A stretch of 64,000 bases of DNA. Source: Lolium rigidum. Taxonomy: Eukaryota > Streptophyta > Magnoliopsida > Poales > Poaceae. Both the position numbers and the translations under genes were made by a program. The DNA lies in the NCBI RefSeq assembly GCF_022539505.1, contig NC_061513.1, positions 174,746,017 through 174,810,016 on the forward strand, read 5' to 3'. Below the pieces are notes generated by a model that worked only from the letters and a program-made list of their open reading frames with translations, ran no database searches and was not told where the DNA came from. This document shows, in pieces, positions 59,216 through 64,000 of the stretch (position 1 is its first letter; every line of letters begins with the position of its first letter).

Positions 59216-59775
59216 TGGAGATCCCTGATGGGATGGCTGGGGGTCGGATTGGGTGCCTGCCTCTTCGATCCGTGTTCTCCCGGCCGCCGCTACGCTGCAA
59301 GTACACGCTTTGGCCGGGCGGAATCAACTTCGGGCCGATCACCGTATCCATATTCCTTCACCTTGCGATCGAACTCCTCGGTTGTCCATGGATTGGGTGT
59401 CTCCGGAAATTGGGCTTAGATTTCCCAAAATCGACTCTTCGCCGGAGTTCCGCTTTCTCCGACAGCCTCTTGCCGATCCGGAGCAGCGTTGTTTTCCGGG
59501 GCCTCGACCCGCTCGGGACCAGCTCCGGCTTCTTGAGGGGCGCTTCCGGCGGTATGGGCCAAGAAGTGCACGAAGTGACACCTTTGCTTTTCTAACACCC
59601 GGGAGACCCGGGCGGATCCGCATTGGTCTTCCACCGTTATTTCCTCGCTCGAGGGCGGATTAGGTGGGTTTTGATTTTTTCAGATCTAAGACGGAATCTT
59701 CGCTAGGGAGTTCCTGCGTCTCAGATCGGATCCTCGCGACTGCGTCCTGCTCGGCGGCGGTCGCGTCAGCGCTAC

Positions 59776-59818
59776 TTATTATCTGCAAATGCCCTGCTAT
59801 GATTGTTACATGAGTTTC
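59776..59818. repeat. 43-bp patch identical to the Athila-like 5' LTR
   Basis: The sequence from ttattatctgcaaatgccct through catgagtttc is identical to 49960-50002 in the 5' LTR. It differs from the 3' LTR at the ctgcaaatgccctgc segment. It sits alone in the leader of the Tat element, with no other LTR sequence around it. Confidence 0.9.
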
Positions 59819-59914
59819 CCCGATTTCCGGCGTAAAGGACACGCCCCACAGCGATGGTGTCGTCGTAGCTTCCCATGGCGGAACCCTCCCGGTTCCGGCC
59901 TCCAGACGCCGCAG

Positions 59915-59932
59915 GCCCCACGGTGGGCGCCA
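59915..59932 (-). other. Primer-binding site of the Tat element
   Basis: The minus strand reads TGGCGCCCACCGTGGGGC two bases after the LTR. It begins with TGG, as expected for a tRNA 3' complement. This fixes the minus orientation of the element. Confidence 0.8.
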
Positions 59933-59934
59933 AC

Positions 59935-60494
59935 TGTCGTTGCCTATCGACGGTACCTCGGAGGAGGGATCCTCACGAGGGGAGAAGAAGTAGGGGCCAT
60001 AGGGCGGAGTGCACACGGGACGGTGGTACGCGAGTTACCCGGCCTTCGGAACACCCGCACGATGACGGGGCCTACCGCTGCTTGTCCGGAATTATCTGGG
60101 CGCTTTCGCGTTGTTACAATGAGTTGTGGTTGTGCCTCTAGGGTTCCCGGGATCCGGCTTATAAAGGCGCACGGATCTAGGGTTTACATGGAGAGTCCTA
60201 GCCGGATTACAGATAGCCTAACTACGGTTCAATGTCTTGCCGTGTACACCACGGATCCGCCTTCCATATACGTCGTCATCGGATCCGGGTTCCTCATGGG
60301 CCTCCACGGATCCGGGTTCCTCCTAATGTCGGTACGGATCCGGCCTACCGATCCTCGGGCCGGACTTCTTCCTTCATGATCAACAGCAACTGGGCCGCCC
60401 GATGGACCACATGCCTCATCACCATCTGTGGGCCACCCGGGCTTGCCGGATCTAGGCACTGTCGATGGTACACCCATGAAGTATACCCACAGCA
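59935..60494 (-). repeat. 5' LTR of the Tat element
   Basis: This 560-bp repeat is the partner of 37831-38390. It begins tgtcgttgcc and ends cccacagca on the plus strand. About 20 differences from the other LTR are visible by eye. It has the same repeated cggatcc motifs. Confidence 0.93.
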
Positions 60495-60863
60495 TACGGG
60501 GAAAAAAGTTTTGGTCTGCCGAGGAGTGCTTGATCTGACGGCAATATTTGACGGCAATGTCTGAACGAGTACTTATTATGGCCTTGCGATATGGATCTTC
60601 CCCACGGATTCAGGGCAATCTTATCGATGTAGTCAACCAGCTCTGTGCAGCCTCCGGAATACTACTACTACTCGTGCAGTGCAATAATTCTCGATTTGCT
60701 CAGACAAGTGACAGCCACGGGCACATTAGTACGCCCTTTCCCACTTTATTCAGCGGGCGTAAACATATAGAGGGATTTCATGCATGTGCTCATTTTCTCT
60801 AGTTACATAATATATCAGCTAGCTTACACGATTGATCGCGATCGGGGCTGGTCGCTTTTGATG

Positions 60864-61603
60864 TTACAGAGGTCCCGGGGGTGCAGCATGGATTTCCGAT
60901 AACGGTGTGCGTCGTTGCTGCTCTGACGCGGGTTGGACGCCGTCCTGCTTCTCGTGGAAGTTGCAGTTCAGGCTGCTGGATGCCTTGATCGCATGGCCGG
61001 AGCCGTCCTGGTCGGGCGCCTCCGAGGATGGCCGTACGTCGTCCTGTTTCCCGTGGAAAGGGTGCTTCTCGGTCGCGGCGTCATCCTTGTCCGGCTCGGA
61101 TGATGTGAACATCGGGCCTGACGCGGCGGACACGCTGCCGCCGGCGCCGGCGCGGAGAGGCCTCGGCACGGGATTGGTCTTGCAGCCGTCGTAGCACGCG
61201 CCGAAGCAAGTCTCCACGGCCTTGCAATCTGCAACAGAAATTATTGCCCGCTCATACGTACGTTCGTGGTTGCACATTACAGATTGAGTCCAACTCCCGA
61301 GTTTGGCGCGCATGGATTACCTGGGGCTAGACGGTTGCAGGAAGACCTGGCGCAGGAGAGCTGGCATCCCATGTCGCTGCCGGCGGCGGTGGCCGCCAAG
61401 GGTCGCTGGGGCGCGCCTGGGTCGCAGGTCTTGTCGCAGGCGTAGTTGCAGTAGTCGGTCATGGATTTGTCCTTGGCGATGCAGTTCTTGAAGCAGTAGG
61501 CGAAGCAGTCGGCGCGCGCCACGCCGGCGAGTAGGAGGAACGGCGCCAAGGCCGCTGCCATCACCACCACGAGGCTAAGCGCACCCCTTCGTCCGGCCGC
61601 CAT
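60864..61603 (-). CDS. Secreted cysteine-rich thionin-like protein (two exons)
   Basis: The exons are 61603-61321 and 61228-60864 with a 92-bp GT-AG intron, giving 215 residues. A signal peptide covers about residues 1-31 (MAAGRRGALSLVVVMAAALA, ending VARA). The mature part starts DCFAYCFKNC and has Cys spacing C-x3-C-x3-C-x9-C-x3-C-x3-C, then C-x3-C-x4-C, with further Cys in exon 2 (CKAVETCFGACYDGCK). This resembles grass thionin-like defence peptides. The last about 90 residues form a hydrophilic tail with a duplicated FH-KQD-V-P-SE module. A TATAAG box at 61679-61674 lies 71 bp before the ATG and favours this start over longer upstream ones. Antimicrobial activity is inferred from family only. 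Confidence 0.78.
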
Positions 61604-61673
61604 TGCTACGCTCCGGAGTAGCTTGGGATCGCTCGGAACACCCGATGGATCAAACGCGCGCTCGGGCGGTGAT

Positions 61674-61679
61674 CTTATA
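61674..61679 (-). promoter_or_regulatory. TATA box of the thionin-like gene
   Basis: The minus strand reads CTATAAGATC, with TATAAG at 61679-61674. Its distance to the ATG at 61603 leaves a leader of roughly 40 bases, which is normal for a short plant 5' UTR. Confidence 0.6.
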
Positions 61680-61689
61680 GCGAGATTCG

Positions 61690-62569
61690 TCACGCCGGAC
61701 GCATGAGCGGCTGCATGCGCGCCGCGGCGAAGGAGTGCGTGTGCGTGCAAGAAAGCGAGTTCTTCTGCTTGTCTGCGTGATGGATCGGGCGGGAGAGATC
61801 GACGCGTGTAAGTAGGGTGATGTCGCATTGGCTGTGCGGTTGCTGTCTCTGGCTGTTGCCGTTGCTTGGATTCAGGCAGGATAGGCGCCGGCAGCGGTTG
61901 TGCAGTGCAGGGGAGGAATGTGTGGGCGCTGCCGTTCAAATCAAGTGTGTGTAACGTTAGGATTCCAGCAAGTCCGTTGAGTTTTCGAATCTCTCAGGAA
62001 AGCAACAAAAAAAAAAAAAGACCCATGAGCACTAGCACCAAAGGCGTATTCTTATAAAATTATAGAAGAAGCCAAATGAGCTTTGGAATGGAGGTAGAGT
62101 ATATTTTTGTATTGTATTACAGAAAATTATATTATGTCAAGTTTAACTAAATTTTTACCAAAAATCGTTAACATGCAAAATATAAAATCAATATCATTAA
62201 ATAGATAATAAAATATATTTTATATGGTATCTACATATTTTTTGATAGATTCTTCTAAATATTTAGTTAAACTTTAGTTGGTTTGACTTTTCAAAAAATA
62301 TAAACCTTCTTAAAAAAGTTAAATCAAATAAAGTTTGACCAATTTTTTTTGAAAAATATATTTATTTTGTAGATACCATAGAAAAAATATATACTTGACT
62401 ATTTACTTTGCAATGTGATGATGAACTTTATCTATTTATAATATTTTAAAAACTATATATTGTATTGTATTACATAAAATATACATGTATAAATATGATG
62501 TATTCAGCAAAAAAGTTCAAACGCGTGGCGCACATATTAAAAAAGCATAATGGCCCATAAGGACTGACG
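61690..62569. other. Upstream region and AT-rich spacer
   Basis: No gene is seen. From 62085 to 62470 the sequence is very AT-rich, with tcaagtttaactaaa and agtttaacta-type inverted stretches and ggaggtagagta. It is probably an old Stowaway-type MITE without clean ends. Confidence 0.4.
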
Positions 62570-62756
62570 CGCAGCCGCTATTAGAAAATAACCTGTGGTA
62601 CAGAAATATGGTGCACCACTATCATACCCATGGCGCACCAGGCTTGTGCACCATGGGTAAAAACTACTATTGGTGTGATAGTAGAAGCGCACGGCCATGC
62701 GCCACGAGAGCAGCTAAACCTGGTGTGCCACGAGTAAGCCTTTTTCTAGTAGTGTA
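62570..62756 (-). mobile_element. CACTA transposon terminus
   Basis: On the minus strand the sequence begins CACTACTAGAAAAAGGCTTA at 62756, the typical terminal repeat of Triticeae CACTA elements. It is followed by subterminal tggcgcacc/tggtgcacc repeats in both orientations. The matching opposite terminus was not found, so it is a fragment or a very short derivative. Confidence 0.7.
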
Positions 62757-64000
62757 CTTTATTTGAAAATCCACTTGTATATCGGGTACCCCACCCCGCC
62801 TGCCACCGGTGAGAGCGACCGGAGGGGGGAACCAACCTGTGGAGAAGATGGAGGTGGAGGCGGAGATGGAGATGGTGCTAAGTTTCGTAGGAGGCGGCGA
62901 TAGATTTATTTTCGGTACCCTATCTAACAGATATACCAGGAGAGCATGCATTCAAGACAAGGTGGGGGGAACCGGTACGTGAGGCCTAGGGGAGAGGCGG
63001 TCTGGAGACTTCCGTAATACCCATCTAGGGTTTTGTCCCTCTCGTCGGTGCCACTGCCAGTCCGTTCCACCTCCGATGGCTTTGGGGCCTTGGAGGTGTG
63101 GCGTACCATGGCCCCTCACCGGCGTGAGGGTTTCCATTTTTATGTATAGGTTGTTGTTCAGTGTCTTCTTCGAGATGGTGAGGCGGCGGCTGCATCCTTA
63201 AGTTAGAATAAAATCTTTCCCACCCTATCATCGCTCCGGGGGTGCGTCTAGCGCTAGCAGAGGGCACATGGAGTGGTGTGTTCAACGAATCTCCTGGGAT
63301 TCCGTCGGTTTTCGTGTTTGTTAGTGTGGTTTCAGGTCAATCTCTTCCGATCTATGGTCGTTATCATAGGTGTTGGTCCATTGGAGGCTTATCACGACTA
63401 CTTCCCATATATATACTATAACAAGCTCTACTATGACAAGCTTTGTCTAGCTCTGTGATGGATGAGCCCCACCCACTCGCATTAATGTATGTCGGACTCG
63501 CTAGGTGATCCAATGAACTTTTGTAGTTTCTATTACTGAGGCTATTATGGGAACAAATTTGACGTGGAAACCGTTTCACCCTCCTCACGTCGCTCCCTCC
63601 TGGGGACCGAGGGGGAGAAATCCTAGCCCCACACCACCGTTGCTCCCCTCCCAGCTGCCCTCCTCGTCGTCTCCCCAGAGACGCCGCTGAGCTAAGCTCG
63701 CGTCGCCAGTGAAGGGGCGGTGGGGATCCGAGCTCTCGGCCCCCGCGCGGTGTAGGTGGAGGATCTCAGCGCCGGGATCGTCCTGACCGATGAGGCGGCG
63801 TTATGGACTCCTCTTGCTCAGACGGCTGGTGGCCTGAGGTAAGGGAGGCTTCTCCGGGTTTCTTCTTCGGTGGGAGCTCGTGAAGCTAGGGCAGTGGCCC
63901 TAAGCTGGTGGGCGGCGTCGACTCTCTGGCAGGGTGGCACTCGCGTGGATGCTGGATGTCGTGCTCGGCTGCGTGGGCAGCGGCTCGGTGGTAGGTGGTG
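62757..64000. other. Unassigned to window end
   Basis: No gene is resolved. From about 63590 the sequence turns GC-rich and could be the 5' region of a plus-strand gene or retroelement that continues beyond the window. The short frames present show no known motif. Confidence 0.35.

Larger units (their letters stand above)
37831..60494 (-). mobile_element. Tat-lineage Gypsy LTR retrotransposon with a nested insertion
   Basis: The element has LTRs at 37831-38390 and 59935-60494. Flanks tatgg (37826-37830) and tacgg (60495-60499) form a 5-bp target duplication with one change. Minus orientation is shown by the primer-binding site next to the right LTR, the G-rich polypurine stretch next to the left LTR, and gene order gag-PR-RT-RH-IN from high to low coordinates. 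A second RNase H-like domain and an opposite-strand gene near the 3' end are features of the Tat clade. The LTRs differ at about 20 positions over 560 bp by eye. Removing the nested element leaves about 12.9 kb. Confidence 0.9.

Noticed and set aside
37831..60494. Plus-strand orientation for the large Gypsy element because of the plus-strand gene at 39139
   Set aside because: Primer-binding site, polypurine tract and gag-PR-RT-IN order all read on the minus strand.

Overview
The window is nuclear DNA from a grass, most likely a wheat or barley relative (Triticeae). The evidence is GC-rich grass-type first exons, GT-AG introns, and dense nested transposons of types abundant in that tribe. No bacterial or organellar signal, CRISPR array, rRNA or convincing tRNA was seen. 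Four host genes can be supported, and the rest is mostly transposon or unassigned spacer.

Layout. At 675-4053 (minus) lies a three-exon gene for an organellar bL25-type ribosomal protein. Its upstream region carries a tandem duplication that has been split by a Mutator-like element (4322-4982) and a Tourist/Harbinger-like element (5118-5788). A decayed LINE follows (5813-6930, minus). From 8497 to 13530 there is a nested block: a small Mutator-like element with a perfect 9-bp target duplication, a 4.16-kb Helitron inside its left terminal repeat, and a 1.1-kb poly(A) retroposon inside the Helitron. This block ends 185 bp before the start codon of SYS1 (13716-17182, plus), whose last coding exon is only 8 nt. 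Downstream, LINE fragments are split by a 2.2-kb PIF/Harbinger transposon (18778-21005) with a frameshifted transposase and a 100-bp near-perfect palindrome.

The intronless gene at 26566-28185 (plus) encodes a leucine-rich-repeat extensin. Small DNA transposons (23534-23966, 29337-29513, 30247-30483) and a high-copy Triticeae repeat (about 33870-35471) lie between it and the large retrotransposon block.

From 37831 to 60494 runs a minus-strand Gypsy retrotransposon of the Tat type: gag, protease, RT, RNase H plus a second RNase H-like domain, and integrase. It carries an opposite-strand gene with six coding exons and its own TATA box (39139-42472). A plus-strand Athila-like element with no recognisable RT or integrase (48908-58693) has inserted into its gag. 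Beyond it is a two-exon minus-strand gene for a secreted, cysteine-rich, thionin-like protein (60864-61603), then a CACTA terminus and unassigned sequence.

The four host genes (organelle translation, Golgi trafficking, cell wall, secreted defence-type peptide) have no evident shared function. The strongest signals for follow-up are the spliced antisense gene inside the Tat element, the Helitron inside the MULE terminus next to SYS1, the spacerless palindrome at 18857-18956, and the 43-bp LTR-derived patch at 59776-59818.
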